The notes beneath the pieces were generated by a model that had not been told where the DNA came from, ran no database searches, and saw only the letters and a list, made by a program, of their open reading frames with translations. A DNA stretch of 31,833 nucleotides. It comes from Pseudomonas sp. UBA4194 (GTDB taxonomy: Bacteria; Pseudomonadota; Gammaproteobacteria; Pseudomonadales; Pseudomonadaceae). Position 1 is the stretch's first letter; the number at the start of each line of letters is the position of its first letter. Shown in pieces: positions 8,338 through 16,005 of the stretch. The position numbers were made by a program, and so were the translations under genes. Location: positions 28,346 to 60,178 of the forward strand of contig NZ_DFUE01000008.1 in NCBI RefSeq assembly GCF_002379585.1, given 5' to 3'.

Positions 8338-8375
8338 CACAAAAAAGCCGACCTCATGGGGTCGGCTTTTTTGTG
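8338..8375. terminator. Bidirectional rho-independent terminator after crc
   Basis: A perfect stem (CACAAAAAAGCCGACC paired with GGTCGGCTTTTTTGTG) encloses a small loop near 8354-8359. There is a run of six T on the + strand and, by symmetry, six T on the minus strand. It lies nine bases after the crc stop and is the clearest intrinsic terminator in the window. Confidence 0.93.
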
Positions 8376-8390
8376 GCAGTCGCCAGACCG

Positions 8391-8483
8391 CCTTCGCGGC
8401 TTCACGCCGCTCCTACAGAGGTACACCTGCAAAACCACCCTGCTGCCCTCCCTGCAGGAACGGCGTGAAGCCGCGAAGAGGCC
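8391..8483. repeat. REP pair, family 1, inverted (REPIN)
   Basis: One REP lies inverted at 8391-8418 (CCTTCGCGGCTTCACGCC then GCTCCTACAG) and one in direct orientation at 8452-8483 (GGAACGGCGTGAAGCCGCGA core). The stem sequence GCGGCGTGAAGCCGCGAAG matches between them except for one head change. They lie in the crc-rph convergent gap, downstream of both genes. Confidence 0.8.
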
Positions 8484-8504
8484 CGCAAGACCAGCGACGC
8501 CCCC

Positions 8505-8536
8505 CTGTAGGAGCGGCGTGCAGCCGCGAAAGGGCC
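8505..8536. repeat. REP element, family 1, third copy
   Basis: CTGTAGGAGCGGCGTGCAGC then CGCGAAAGGGCC, in the same orientation as the copy at 8452-8483 and close to the copy at window position 1. It lies 18 bases beyond the 3' end of rph, where the hairpin may protect or end the rph transcript. Confidence 0.8.
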
Positions 8537-8553
8537 GGCACGCCTGCCCCGGA

Positions 8554-9276
8554 TCAATCCTCCAACGCAGACTTCTGCAGGGCGAAGATCTCTTCCATGC
8601 CTTGCTGCGCCAACGCCAGCATCGCGTTCAGCTCGGCAGGCTGGAACGGCGCGCCTTCGGCGGTGCCCTGTACCTCGATGAAACCACCGGTGCTGGTCAT
8701 GACCACGTTCAGGTCCGTCTCGGCGGCCGAGTCTTCCAGGTAGTCCAGATCGAGCACCGGCTCACCTTGATACATGCCCACCGAAACGGCAGCGATCATC
8801 TGCTTGAGCGGGTCGCCGCCCTTCAGCCCGCCGCGCTTCTTGATGACCTTCAGCGCATCGACCAGGGCCACCATGGCGCCGGTGATCGACGCCGTGCGGG
8901 TACCGCCATCGGCCTGGATCACGTCGCAGTCGACGTACAGGGTGACGTCGCCCAGCTTGCTCATGTCCAGCGCAGCGCGCAGCGAGCGGCCAATCAGACG
9001 CTGAATTTCCAGGGTGCGGCCACCCTGCTTGCCGCGGCTGGCTTCGCGCTGGTTACGCTCGCCGGTGGAACGCGGCAGCATGCCGTATTCAGCGGTCAGC
9101 CAACCCTGGCCCTGACCCTTGAGAAAGCGCGGTACGCCGTTTTCGACGCTGACGGTGCAGATCACCTTGGTATCGCCAAACTCCACCAATACAGACCCCT
9201 CGGCGTGCTTGGTGTAGTTGCGGGTGATGCGGATCGAGCGGAGCTGATCGGCGGCGCGACCACTTGGACGTTTCAT
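8554..9276 (-). CDS. rph: Ribonuclease PH
   Basis: 240 residues, the standard length. RNase PH is a phosphorolytic 3'-5' exoribonuclease that trims tRNA 3' ends as a hexameric ring. Family signatures are the N-terminal MKRPSGRAADQLRSIRI, the phosphate-binding segment RSTGERNQREASRGKQGGRT (about residues 73-92), the IQRLIGRSLRA segment, and the core VDCDVIQADGGTRTASITGA. The protein is not truncated; this matters because E. coli K-12 strains carry a frameshifted rph next to pyrE. The gene diverges from yicC and converges on crc. Confidence 0.96.
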   Translation of the reverse strand: MKRPSGRAADQLRSIRITRNYTKHAEGSVLVEFGDTKVICTVSVENGVPRFLKGQGQGWLTAEYGMLPRSTGERNQREASRGKQGGRTLEIQRLIGRSLRAALDMSKLGDVTLYVDCDVIQADGGTRTASITGAMVALVDALKVIKKRGGLKGGDPLKQMIAAVSVGMYQGEPVLDLDYLEDSAAETDLNVVMTSTGGFIEVQGTAEGAPFQPAELNAMLALAQQGMEEIFALQKSALED

Positions 9277-9312
9277 TCGAGATACCTGTACTGGGACACA
9301 AATCTGGCGGCC

Positions 9313-9318
9313 ATTATA
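9313..9318 (-). promoter_or_regulatory. Candidate -10 box for rph
   Basis: Read on the minus strand this is a perfect TATAAT about 37 bases upstream of the rph ATG. The -35 region (around GGGCAA at 9341-9336) is poor, so the promoter may need an activator or be of modest strength. Confidence 0.4.
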
Positions 9319-9428
9319 GGGCGTCTGGCGATGAATTGCCCGTTGCCGCCCGCGCGCCCCTTGTCCGCCGGCTCGGCAAGGGCCGAAAGGCCGTTAACAT
9401 CCCGTGCACATTGATTCCGTCGCCGCCA

Positions 9429-9458
9429 TTGGGAGCCAGCGTGCGGTTGCGCTACAAT
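9429..9458 (+). promoter_or_regulatory. Candidate sigma-70 promoter for yicC-gmk
   Basis: TTGGGA (9429-9434) and TACAAT (9453-9458) are separated by 18 bases. They end 43 bases before the YicC start, in the gap shared with the divergent rph promoter. Confidence 0.45.
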
Positions 9459-9501
9459 CCTGCGCCTCCATCGTCTTCCACCCCCTGCGAGGTATTCTCC
9501 C

Positions 9502-10365
9502 ATGGTGCACAGCATGACCGCCTTCGCCCGGTGCGAACGGGCCGGGGCCCAGGGCACCCTCAGCTGGGAACTGCGCTCGGTCAATCACCGCTACCTGGAA
9601 CCGCACCTGCGCCTGCCGGACGCCTTTCGCGACCTTGAAGGCCCGGTTCGCGAAGCGCTGCGCCAAGGCCTGTCCCGGGGCAAGGTCGAGTGCACCCTGC
9701 GCTATACCGAGGAAACCTCCGGCAGGCCGTTGCAGGTCGACCGTGAGCGCGCCGCGCAACTGATCGCCGCCGCGCAGACGGTTGCCGGCCTCATCCAGCA
9801 ACCTGCGCCGTTGAATCCGCTGGAGGTGCTGGCCTGGCCGGGCGTACTGGTCGCCGACGCCAGCGACCCGCAGGCCCTGAACAGCGCCGCAACCGAACTG
9901 TTTGCCCAGGCCCTGGGCGAGCTGAAGAGCGGTCGCGACCGTGAAGGCGCCGAACTGGCGCGCCTGATCAACGACCGCCTCGACGCCATGAGCGACGAAG
10001 TGGCCACGTTGCGTACCCTGGTGCCACACATGCTGGCCACTCAACGCCAGAAAATTCTCGACCGCTTTGCCGACCTGCAGGCCGAACTGGACCCCCAGCG
10101 CCTGGAACAGGAGCTGGTATTGCTGGCGCAGAAAAGCGATGTGGCCGAGGAACTCGACCGCCTGAGCACCCACGTGACCGAAGTTCGGCGCGTGCTCAAG
10201 GCCGGCGGCGCCGCCGGCCGCCGCCTGGATTTCCTCATGCAGGAACTCAACCGCGAAGCCAACACCCTGGGCTCCAAAGCCTTCGACCCACGCAGCACGC
10301 AAGCCGCGGTCAACCTCAAGGTATTGATCGAGCAGATGCGTGAACAAGTGCAGAATATTGAGTAA
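9502..10365 (+). CDS. yicC: YicC/YloC family endoribonuclease
   Basis: 287 residues, full length for the family. The N-terminal YicC domain begins MVHSMTAFARCE and includes LRSVNHRYLEPHLRLP, and the C-terminal DUF1732 domain contains the conserved segments LDFLMQELNREANTLGSKA and LKVLIEQMREQVQNIE. YicC proteins were long uncharacterised; in E. coli and other bacteria they have since been shown to be endoribonucleases, linked to small-RNA turnover. The ATG at 9502 has GAGGT eight bases upstream. gmk follows after 14 bases, so the two genes are probably one transcript, an arrangement common in bacteria. The family assignment is firm; the substrate here is not known. Confidence 0.95.
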   Translation: MVHSMTAFARCERAGAQGTLSWELRSVNHRYLEPHLRLPDAFRDLEGPVREALRQGLSRGKVECTLRYTEETSGRPLQVDRERAAQLIAAAQTVAGLIQQPAPLNPLEVLAWPGVLVADASDPQALNSAATELFAQALGELKSGRDREGAELARLINDRLDAMSDEVATLRTLVPHMLATQRQKILDRFADLQAELDPQRLEQELVLLAQKSDVAEELDRLSTHVTEVRRVLKAGGAAGRRLDFLMQELNREANTLGSKAFDPRSTQAAVNLKVLIEQMREQVQNIE

Positions 10366-10379
10366 GGCCCTTTCCTTCC

Positions 10380-11012
10380 ATGAACAAGCCCATGACCCAC
10401 AGCACCGGTACTCTCTACATCGTTTCCGCCCCGTCCGGCGCTGGCAAGACCAGCCTGGTCAAGGCACTGATCGACGCCCAGCCTTCGATTCGCGTTTCGG
10501 TCTCGCACACCACGCGCGCCATGCGTCCAGGTGAAGCGGATGGCGTGAACTATCATTTCGTCGATCGCGACACCTTCATCGGCATGATCGAGCACGGCGA
10601 CTTCCTGGAGCAGGCCGAGGTCTTCGGCAATCTCTACGGGACGTCGCAGAGCCATCTGCAACAGACCCTGGACGAGGGCCACGACCTGATCCTGGAGATC
10701 GACTGGCAAGGGGCCGAACAGGTCCGCCGCTTGATGCCCCATGCCCGCTCGGTGTTCATCCTGCCGCCGTCGCAGCAGGCCCTGCGCCAACGCCTGACCA
10801 ACCGTGGCACCGACAGTGACGAGATCATCGAAGGGCGGATGCGCGAAGCGGTCAGCGAGATGAGCCATTATGTCGAGTACGACTACCTGATCATCAACGA
10901 TGACTTCGCTCAGGCGCTGGAAGATCTGAAGGCGGTGTTCCGCGCCAACCGCCTGCAGCAGAAACCACAGCAGGAGAAGTTCAGCGAGTTGTTGGCGGAT
11001 TTGCTGGCCTGA
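10380..11012 (+). CDS. gmk: Guanylate kinase
   Basis: 210 residues as written from the ATG at 10380. The enzyme converts GMP and ATP to GDP and ADP and is essential for GTP and (p)ppGpp supply. The P-loop SAPSGAGKTSL is near residues 16-26, the GMP-binding arginines are in SHTTRAMRPGEADGVNYHF, and the lid includes RLTNRGTDSDEIIEGRM. An in-frame ATG at 10392 (MTHSTGTLY) would give the 206-residue form usual in the family. Neither start has a clear ribosome site, although AAGG lies 12 bases upstream of the first. The start is therefore uncertain by four codons. rpoZ and spoT follow on the same strand beyond a long palindrome. Confidence 0.95.
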   Translation: MNKPMTHSTGTLYIVSAPSGAGKTSLVKALIDAQPSIRVSVSHTTRAMRPGEADGVNYHFVDRDTFIGMIEHGDFLEQAEVFGNLYGTSQSHLQQTLDEGHDLILEIDWQGAEQVRRLMPHARSVFILPPSQQALRQRLTNRGTDSDEIIEGRMREAVSEMSHYVEYDYLIINDDFAQALEDLKAVFRANRLQQKPQQEKFSELLADLLA

Positions 11013-11028
11013 TGGGGGCTGGGCTTGG

Positions 11029-11161
11029 CGGTGAATGGTCCCCTCACCCCAGCCCTCTCCCTCGGGGAGAGGGAGCTAAAAGCGGATCGCAGTGGGTCGG
11101 CTGGCAACGATCGGCCCCCTCTCCCTGAGGGAGAGGGCTGGGGTGAGGGGACCATTCACCG
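11029..11161. repeat. Long inverted repeat, family 4, between gmk and rpoZ
   Basis: Two perfect 34-base arms (11029-11062 and 11128-11161) are exact reverse complements, 65 bases apart. Each arm's inner end continues into its own small palindrome (CCCTCTCCC/GGGGAGAGGG on the left, CCCTCTCCCTGAGGGAGAGG on the right), so the block could fold either as one long cruciform or as two separate hairpins. The head GGTGAATGGTCCCCTCACC recurs at 31646-31664 and, with two changes, at 22891-22909. It begins 17 bases after the gmk stop and may end or stabilise that transcript. Confidence 0.9.
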
Positions 11162-11276
11162 CAATTCCCCGACGATGAAAACAAAAGCTTCCCTAAACGC
11201 TGGTGTTTTTTTAAACTATCGAGTCCGCTCGCCCATCCGGGCTGCGCGCATAATTGCATTTGCTACGAGGAAGACC

Positions 11277-11540
11277 ATGGCCCGCGTAACCGTTGAAGAC
11301 TGCCTAGAACACGTGGATAACCGTTTCGAGCTGGTCATGCTCTCCACCAAACGCGCTCGCCAACTGGCGACCGGCGGCAAAGAGCCGAAAGTGGCGTGGG
11401 AAAATGACAAGCCTACCGTGGTAGCCCTGCGTGAAATCGCCGAAGGCCTGATCGACTATGCCGCTATCGCTGAAGCTGAAATCGTTGAAGACGAACCGCT
11501 CTTCGCTGCGTTCGAAGACGAGGCCAACGAGGCCGTCTAA
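11277..11540 (+). CDS. rpoZ: DNA-directed RNA polymerase omega subunit
   Basis: 87 residues, typical for omega, which binds the beta' subunit, helps assemble RNA polymerase and forms part of one (p)ppGpp site in gamma-proteobacteria. The start MARVTVEDCLEHVDNRFELV and the segment STKRARQLATGG are diagnostic, followed by the Glu/Asp/Ala-rich tail. The ATG at 11277 has GAGGAAG just upstream. The frame stays open leftward to 11025 through the palindromic repeat, but that extension has no family match and is rejected. spoT lies 63 bases downstream, the classical pairing. Confidence 0.97.
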   Translation: MARVTVEDCLEHVDNRFELVMLSTKRARQLATGGKEPKVAWENDKPTVVALREIAEGLIDYAAIAEAEIVEDEPLFAAFEDEANEAV

Positions 11541-11603
11541 GTCCATGCCTGGTCGACGTAGTACGGCGCGGGGTCTTATCCAACATCGGCAGGAGGTATT
11601 GCC

Positions 11604-13715
11604 TTGCCGAGCATAGACGCCCTCGCCGATCGCCTGTCGACCTACCTCGGCAAGGAACAGGTCAACCTGGTCCGCCGAGCGTATTTCTACGCCGAACAAG
11701 CCCACGATGGCCAACGCCGTCGCAGTGGCGAAGCCTACGTCACGCATCCGCTGGCGGTGGCAGGCATTCTCGCCGACATGCACATGGACCATCAGAGCCT
11801 GATGGCGGCCATGCTGCATGACGTGATCGAAGACACCGGCATCGCCAAGGAAGCGCTCAGTGCGCAATTTGGCGAAACCGTCGCCGAACTGGTCGACGGG
11901 GTCAGCAAGCTGACCCAGATGAACTTCGAGACCAAGGCCGAGGCCCAGGCGGAAAACTTCCAGAAAATGGCCATGGCCATGGCCCGGGACATTCGCGTGA
12001 TCCTGGTCAAGCTGGCCGACCGCCTGCACAACATGCGCACGCTGGAAGTGCTGTCCGGAGAGAAACGCCGGCGCATCGCCAAGGAAACCCTGGAAATCTA
12101 CGCGCCCATCGCCAACCGCCTGGGCATGCACAATGTGCGCGTGGAATTCGAGGACCTGGGCTTCAAGGCCATGTACCCGATGCGCTCGGCGCGCATCTAC
12201 CAGGCCGTCAAGCGCGCCCGCGGCAACCGCAAGGAACTGGTCAACAAGATCGAGCAGTCCCTGGCCCATTGCCTGTCGGTGGATGGCATCGAAGGCGATG
12301 TCAGCGGTCGGCAGAAGCACATCTACGGCATCTACAAGAAGATGCGCGGCAAGCGCCGAGCCTTCAACGAGATCATGGACGTGTACGCGTTCCGCATCGT
12401 GGTCGACAAGGTCGACACCTGCTATCGCGTGCTCGGCGCCGTGCACAACCTGTACAAACCGCTGCCTGGGCGCTTCAAGGACTACATCGCGATCCCCAAG
12501 GCCAACGGCTACCAGTCGCTGCACACGACCCTGTTCGGCATGCACGGCGTGCCTATCGAGATCCAGATTCGCACCCGCGAAATGGAAGAGATGGCCAACA
12601 ACGGCATCGCCGCCCACTGGCTGTACAAGTCCAGCGACGACGAACAACCCAAGGGCACCCACGCCCGCGCCCGCCAGTGGGTCAAAGGCGTGCTGGAAAT
12701 GCAGCAGCGCGCCGGCAACTCGCTGGAATTCATCGAGAGCGTGAAGATCGACCTGTTCCCGGACGAGGTCTACGTGTTCACGCCCAAAGGCCGCATCATG
12801 GAGCTGCCCAAAGGCTCCACGGCGGTGGACTTCGCGTATGCGGTGCATACCGACGTGGGCAATAGCTGCATCGCCTGCCGCATCAACCGCCGCCTGGCGC
12901 CGTTGTCCGAGCCGCTGCAGAGCGGTTCCACGGTGGAAATCGTCAGTGCTCCGGGGGCACGTCCCAACCCGGCCTGGCTCAATTTCGTGGTCACTGGCAA
13001 GGCGCGTACGCATATTCGCCACGCCCTCAAGCTGCAACGCCGGTCCGAGTCCATCAGCCTGGGCGAGCGCCTGCTGAACAAGGTGCTCAACGGCTTCGAC
13101 AGCGCCCTGGACAAGATTCCGGCCGAACGGGTGCAGACCATGCTCGGCGAGTATCGCTTGGAACTGATCGAAGACCTGCTCGAAGACATCGGCCTGGGCA
13201 ATCGCATGGCCTACGTGGTGGCGCGCAGACTGCTGGCCACCGACGGCGGCGAGCAATTGCCCAGCCCCGAAGGCCCACTGGCCATCCGAGGCACCGAAGG
13301 CCTGGTACTCAGCTATGCCAAGTGCTGCACGCCGATACCGGGCGACCCTATCGTCGGGCATCTGTCGGCGGGCAAGGGCATGGTGGTGCACCTGGAAAAC
13401 TGTCGGAACATCAGCGAAATTCGCCACAACCCGGAAAAATGCATCCAGCTGGCCTGGGCCAAGGACGTTACCGGCGAGTTCAACGTCGAACTGCGCGTGG
13501 AGCTCGAGCATCAACGCGGCCTGATTGCACTGCTGGCCAGCAGCGTCAACGCCGCCGACGGCAACATCGAGAAAATCAGCATGGACGAGCGTGACGGCCG
13601 CATCAGCGTGGTCCAGCTGGTGGTCAGCGTCCACGACCGCGTGCACCTGGCCCGCGTGATCAAGAAACTGCGAGCCCTGGCCGGCGTCATTCGCATCACT
13701 CGCGTACGCGCCTGA
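11604..13715 (+). CDS. spoT: Bifunctional (p)ppGpp synthetase/hydrolase SpoT
   Basis: 703 residues with the full RSH architecture. The HD hydrolase domain has His48, His72-Asp73, Glu76-Asp77 and the LADRLHNM segment near 140-150. The RelA/SpoT synthetase domain (about 230-345) includes IYGIYKKMRGK, DVYAFRIVVDK and RFKDYIAIPKANGYQSLH. A TGS domain begins near 385 (FPDEVYVFTPKGRIMELP), and a conserved Cys motif (YAKCCTPIPGDPIVG) and a C-terminal ACT domain (from about 625) complete it. All hydrolase ligands are present, so it should be the main (p)ppGpp degrading enzyme with weak synthesis during carbon or fatty-acid starvation. The start is TTG at 11604, supported by a perfect AGGAGG seven bases upstream; there is no nearby ATG that keeps the conserved N-terminus. 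The low-efficiency start may limit its level. Confidence 0.97.
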   Translation: MPSIDALADRLSTYLGKEQVNLVRRAYFYAEQAHDGQRRRSGEAYVTHPLAVAGILADMHMDHQSLMAAMLHDVIEDTGIAKEALSAQFGETVAELVDGVSKLTQMNFETKAEAQAENFQKMAMAMARDIRVILVKLADRLHNMRTLEVLSGEKRRRIAKETLEIYAPIANRLGMHNVRVEFEDLGFKAMYPMRSARIYQAVKRARGNRKELVNKIEQSLAHCLSVDGIEGDVSGRQKHIYGIYKKMRGKRRAFNEIMDVYAFRIVVDKVDTCYRVLGAVHNLYKPLPGRFKDYIAIPKANGYQSLHTTLFGMHGVPIEIQIRTREMEEMANNGIAAHWLYKSSDDEQPKGTHARARQWVKGVLEMQQRAGNSLEFIESVKIDLFPDEVYVFTPKGRIMELPKGSTAVDFAYAVHTDVGNSCIACRINRRLAPLSEPLQSGSTVEIVSAPGARPNPAWLNFVVTGKARTHIRHALKLQRRSESISLGERLLNKVLNGFDSALDKIPAERVQTMLGEYRLELIEDLLEDIGLGNRMAYVVARRLLATDGGEQLPSPEGPLAIRGTEGLVLSYAKCCTPIPGDPIVGHLSAGKGMVVHLENCRNISEIRHNPEKCIQLAWAKDVTGEFNVELRVELEHQRGLIALLASSVNAADGNIEKISMDERDGRISVVQLVVSVHDRVHLARVIKKLRALAGVIRITRVRA

Positions 13716-13746
13716 GGCTCGAAACCTTCATACCAAGGAGTTGTTC

Positions 13747-14127
13747 ATGACCAAGACCGTAATCACCAGCGACAAGGCCCCGGCTGCCATCGGCACCTAC
13801 TCCCAGGCAATCAAGGCTGGCAATACCGTCTACATGTCCGGCCAGATCCCCCTGGACCCGAAGACCATGGAACTGGTGGAAGGCTTCGAAGCCCAGACCG
13901 TACAGGTGTTCGAGAACCTGAAGTCGGTGGCCGAAGCGGCCGGTGGCTCGTTCAAGGACATCGTCAAGCTGAACATCTTTCTCACCGACCTGAGCCATTT
14001 CGCCAAGGTCAACGAAGTCATGGGCCGCTACTTCGAACAGCCCTACCCTGCCCGCGCCGCCATCGGCGTAGCGGCGCTGCCCAAGGGCGCGCAAGTCGAA
14101 ATGGACGCCATCCTGGTCCTCGAATAA
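13747..14127 (+). CDS. ridA: RidA family 2-iminobutanoate/2-iminopropanoate deaminase
   Basis: 126 residues. RidA hydrolyses reactive enamines/imines released by PLP enzymes such as threonine dehydratase, protecting other PLP enzymes. Conserved parts are IGTYSQAIKAGNTVYMSGQIPLDP, the subunit-interface segment LNIFLTDLSHFAKVNEV, and the catalytic-arginine region PARAAIGVAALPKGAQVEMDAI. The ATG at 13747 is six bases after AAGGAG; a TTG at 13741 in frame is too close to the site. It starts 31 bases after spoT without a terminator between, so it can be read from the spoT transcript. Confidence 0.96.
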   Translation: MTKTVITSDKAPAAIGTYSQAIKAGNTVYMSGQIPLDPKTMELVEGFEAQTVQVFENLKSVAEAAGGSFKDIVKLNIFLTDLSHFAKVNEVMGRYFEQPYPARAAIGVAALPKGAQVEMDAILVLE

Positions 14128-14138
14128 GCCTCCCCGTG

Positions 14139-14156
14139 GCCAGGCCGCGGCCTGGC
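14139..14156. terminator. GC-rich 18-base palindrome after ridA
   Basis: GCCAGGCCGCGGCCTGGC is a perfect palindrome 11 bases after the ridA stop, followed by TGTCGCTCT. It is a possible terminator or attenuator between ridA and the lipoprotein gene, but there is no real T-tract, so its role is uncertain. Confidence 0.45.
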
Positions 14157-14183
14157 TGTCGCTCTCCAGCAAGGACCCCGCTC

Positions 14184-14918
14184 ATGCGCCGTGCCCTTTC
14201 CCTCTCCCTGGCCGCCCTGCTTCTGGGCGGCTGCGCCAGCCACGAAAACGTCGACCCCAATGGCATCTGGATCAATCAGAACGCCATCGACGCTGCCGCC
14301 AAGGGCGGTAACCTGCGCCAGGCCCTGCTGGCCAACGGCCCTACCCTGGAATGGTCGCTCAACACCCAGGCCGGCCAGGCCAGCTTCAGCAACGGCTTCG
14401 AAGTCGGTGAAGGCAAACTGCTGACCCAGGCCAATGGCGAACTCAAGGTCGACTTCTACGGCAACGGCGAAGAAACCCTGAAAGTCGATGGCGATGAGTT
14501 GCAGCAGGCCGCCAGCGACAGCAGCCCACAGCAGAACTTCAAGAAATCGGCCACCCCGGTTCGGGCCGACGCCACCACCGGTACCGCCTTCGAACAGGCG
14601 CTGTATACCGCCTACATGGGCGGCGACTGGAAGGTTATCGAAGGCCCGGGTCAGGGCAGTGTCGCGCACTTTCTACCCGACGGCCGCATCGAGGGCCTGG
14701 CGGGACTGGATCGCTACGCGCTGTGCCTGGCCGGTGACTGCGCGGCCATGAGCGGCGAATACGACAGCATGTGGCTGGAGCAACAGCAGCAGGGTGCACC
14801 CTTCATCTTCCGTCGTAGCGGCGGCAAGCTGGAAATCCTCCAGGCCGTGAACAGCGCCCAGGACGGCGAGATGCCGAACCTGGCGCCGGGCCCACGGCGG
14901 TGGGTGTTGCAGAAGTAA
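14184..14918 (+). CDS. Putative outer-membrane lipoprotein of unknown function
   Basis: 244 residues. The N-terminus is a type II signal peptide with lipobox LLGGC and Cys17; the residues after Cys are Ala-Ser, not Asp, which predicts sorting to the outer membrane. The rest is soluble and acidic, with no motif I recognise. It has a region of alternating strands (about 50-110: LEWSLNTQAGQASFSNGF, ELKVDFYGNGEETLKVDG), a Ser/Gln/Lys linker, and a C-terminal domain from about 135 (FEQALYTAYMGGDWKVIEG, then DRYALCLAGDCAAMSGEYD) with two cysteines that could form a disulfide. The ATG at 14184 has AAGGA eight bases upstream; the in-frame upstream extension has no signal-peptide character. It is downstream of ridA but a palindrome separates them. 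I assign no function. Confidence 0.88.
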   Translation: MRRALSLSLAALLLGGCASHENVDPNGIWINQNAIDAAAKGGNLRQALLANGPTLEWSLNTQAGQASFSNGFEVGEGKLLTQANGELKVDFYGNGEETLKVDGDELQQAASDSSPQQNFKKSATPVRADATTGTAFEQALYTAYMGGDWKVIEGPGQGSVAHFLPDGRIEGLAGLDRYALCLAGDCAAMSGEYDSMWLEQQQQGAPFIFRRSGGKLEILQAVNSAQDGEMPNLAPGPRRWVLQK

Positions 14919-14940
14919 TACTCAGGTAGATGGGGGGCGA

Positions 14941-15060
14941 CCCCATCGCGGGCAGAGCCCGCTCCCACAGGGATCCTCATTGCATGAGGGTCCTTGATCC
15001 CACAGTGATCCTGAGCAACACACACGATCCTGTGGGAGCGGGCTCTGCCCGCGATAGGGC
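14941..15060. repeat. REPIN, family 2, between convergent genes
   Basis: Inverted REPs with 27 identical bases lie at 14945-14971 and 15029-15055 (core GCGGGCAGAGCCCGCTCCCA). The spacer has smaller repeats (GGATCCTCATTGCATGAGGG, itself partly palindromic, and repeated GATCC). It lies downstream of both the lipoprotein gene and the epimerase gene. Confidence 0.88.
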
Positions 15061-15085
15061 CCGCCCATCCAACCTTCCCCTCCAC

Positions 15086-15934
15086 CTACCCCAGCATTGC
15101 TCCATACCCCTCCCGATAACTCGGGTACCTGGGCGCCCACCCCAAGCCCCGTGCACGTTCATTCGAGCAGCGCTTGCTCCCCGTGCGCCGCACACTCTCG
15201 GTCTCGGACCACTGCGTCACTCCCAGATACCCGCGCAGCCAATCAACCACCTCGCTCAACGGCGCCGGCGCATCGTCGACACCTATGTACATCGGCTCCA
15301 ATGCCACGCCTGCGGCATCACGCTGCAGCAGAAACGCCAGCAGACCTGCCGCATCGTCGGCATGGATGCGGTTGCCATACAACGGCGGCTGCTGCGCGAC
15401 CCGGTAGCCTTCGCGGACCTGATTGACGAAGCGTTCACGGCCCGGCCCATAAATGCCGGTCAGTCGTACCACGGTCGCCGGCCACGGGCAGCCCAGCGCC
15501 ACTTGCTCGGCTTCCAGCATCAACCGGCCGGAAAACCCGCCGGGCTGCGTCTCGGATTGCTCGTCGACCCACTCGCCCTGCTCCTGGCCATAGACGCTGC
15601 TGCTGGACACGAAGAGGATCCGTCGTGGCGCCTGCCCGTGGCTCGCCAACCAACCCAGTATATGGCGCAAGCCATCGACGTAGGCAGCCTGGTAGCCGGC
15701 CTCGTCGTGTTGGAGCGCAGCGGCGCAGTACACCAGATAGTCTAGCGGCGCAGTCGGCCAATCGGCGGGGCAGTCGGGCTGGTGCAGGTCGCCGGCCACG
15801 CCAACGACCCCTGGCGGCAACGCCTGGACGTTGCGCCTCAAGCCATGCACCCGCCATTGGCCGGTCAGCAACTGGCGAGCCAGGCGGCTGCCGATATCCC
15901 CGCAGCCGGCAATCATCACAGAGGGTGTAGTCAT
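15086..15934 (-). CDS. NAD(P)-dependent epimerase/dehydratase-like protein, atypical
   Basis: 282 residues with a Rossmann fold of the extended SDR type. The dinucleotide motif GCGDIGSRLA is at about 10-19, followed by the strand LDYLVYCAAA and by ILFVSSSSVYGQEQGEWVDE. The Tyr-x-x-x-Lys pair that catalyses hydride transfer in this superfamily is not visible: where it is expected the sequence reads GGFSGRLMLEAEQ. It may therefore bind a nucleotide without standard SDR chemistry, like YeeZ-type proteins. The C-terminal part RIHADDAAGLLAFLLQR is conserved in the family. The gene is divergent from exbB with a 193-base gap and converges on the lipoprotein gene. Substrate and role are unknown. Confidence 0.85.
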   Translation of the reverse strand: MTTPSVMIAGCGDIGSRLARQLLTGQWRVHGLRRNVQALPPGVVGVAGDLHQPDCPADWPTAPLDYLVYCAAALQHDEAGYQAAYVDGLRHILGWLASHGQAPRRILFVSSSSVYGQEQGEWVDEQSETQPGGFSGRLMLEAEQVALGCPWPATVVRLTGIYGPGRERFVNQVREGYRVAQQPPLYGNRIHADDAAGLLAFLLQRDAAGVALEPMYIGVDDAPAPLSEVVDWLRGYLGVTQWSETESVRRTGSKRCSNERARGLGWAPRYPSYREGYGAMLG

Positions 15935-16005
15935 CGTCTGGCTCCTGAATTTCGAGCACCGAGCGTACCGTTGCCAAGGGTTTTTCGGCCATTGAAATGA
16001 AAAAA

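Noticed and set aside
11025..11276. N-terminal extension of rpoZ through the palindrome
   Set aside because: The extension translates the inverted repeat and a promoter-like AT-rich stretch; omega subunits begin at MARVTVEDC, where a ribosome site is present.
11304..13646. 780-residue open frame on the minus strand
   Set aside because: It is antisense to rpoZ-spoT and has the same low-complexity shadow character; spoT has all domains of its family.
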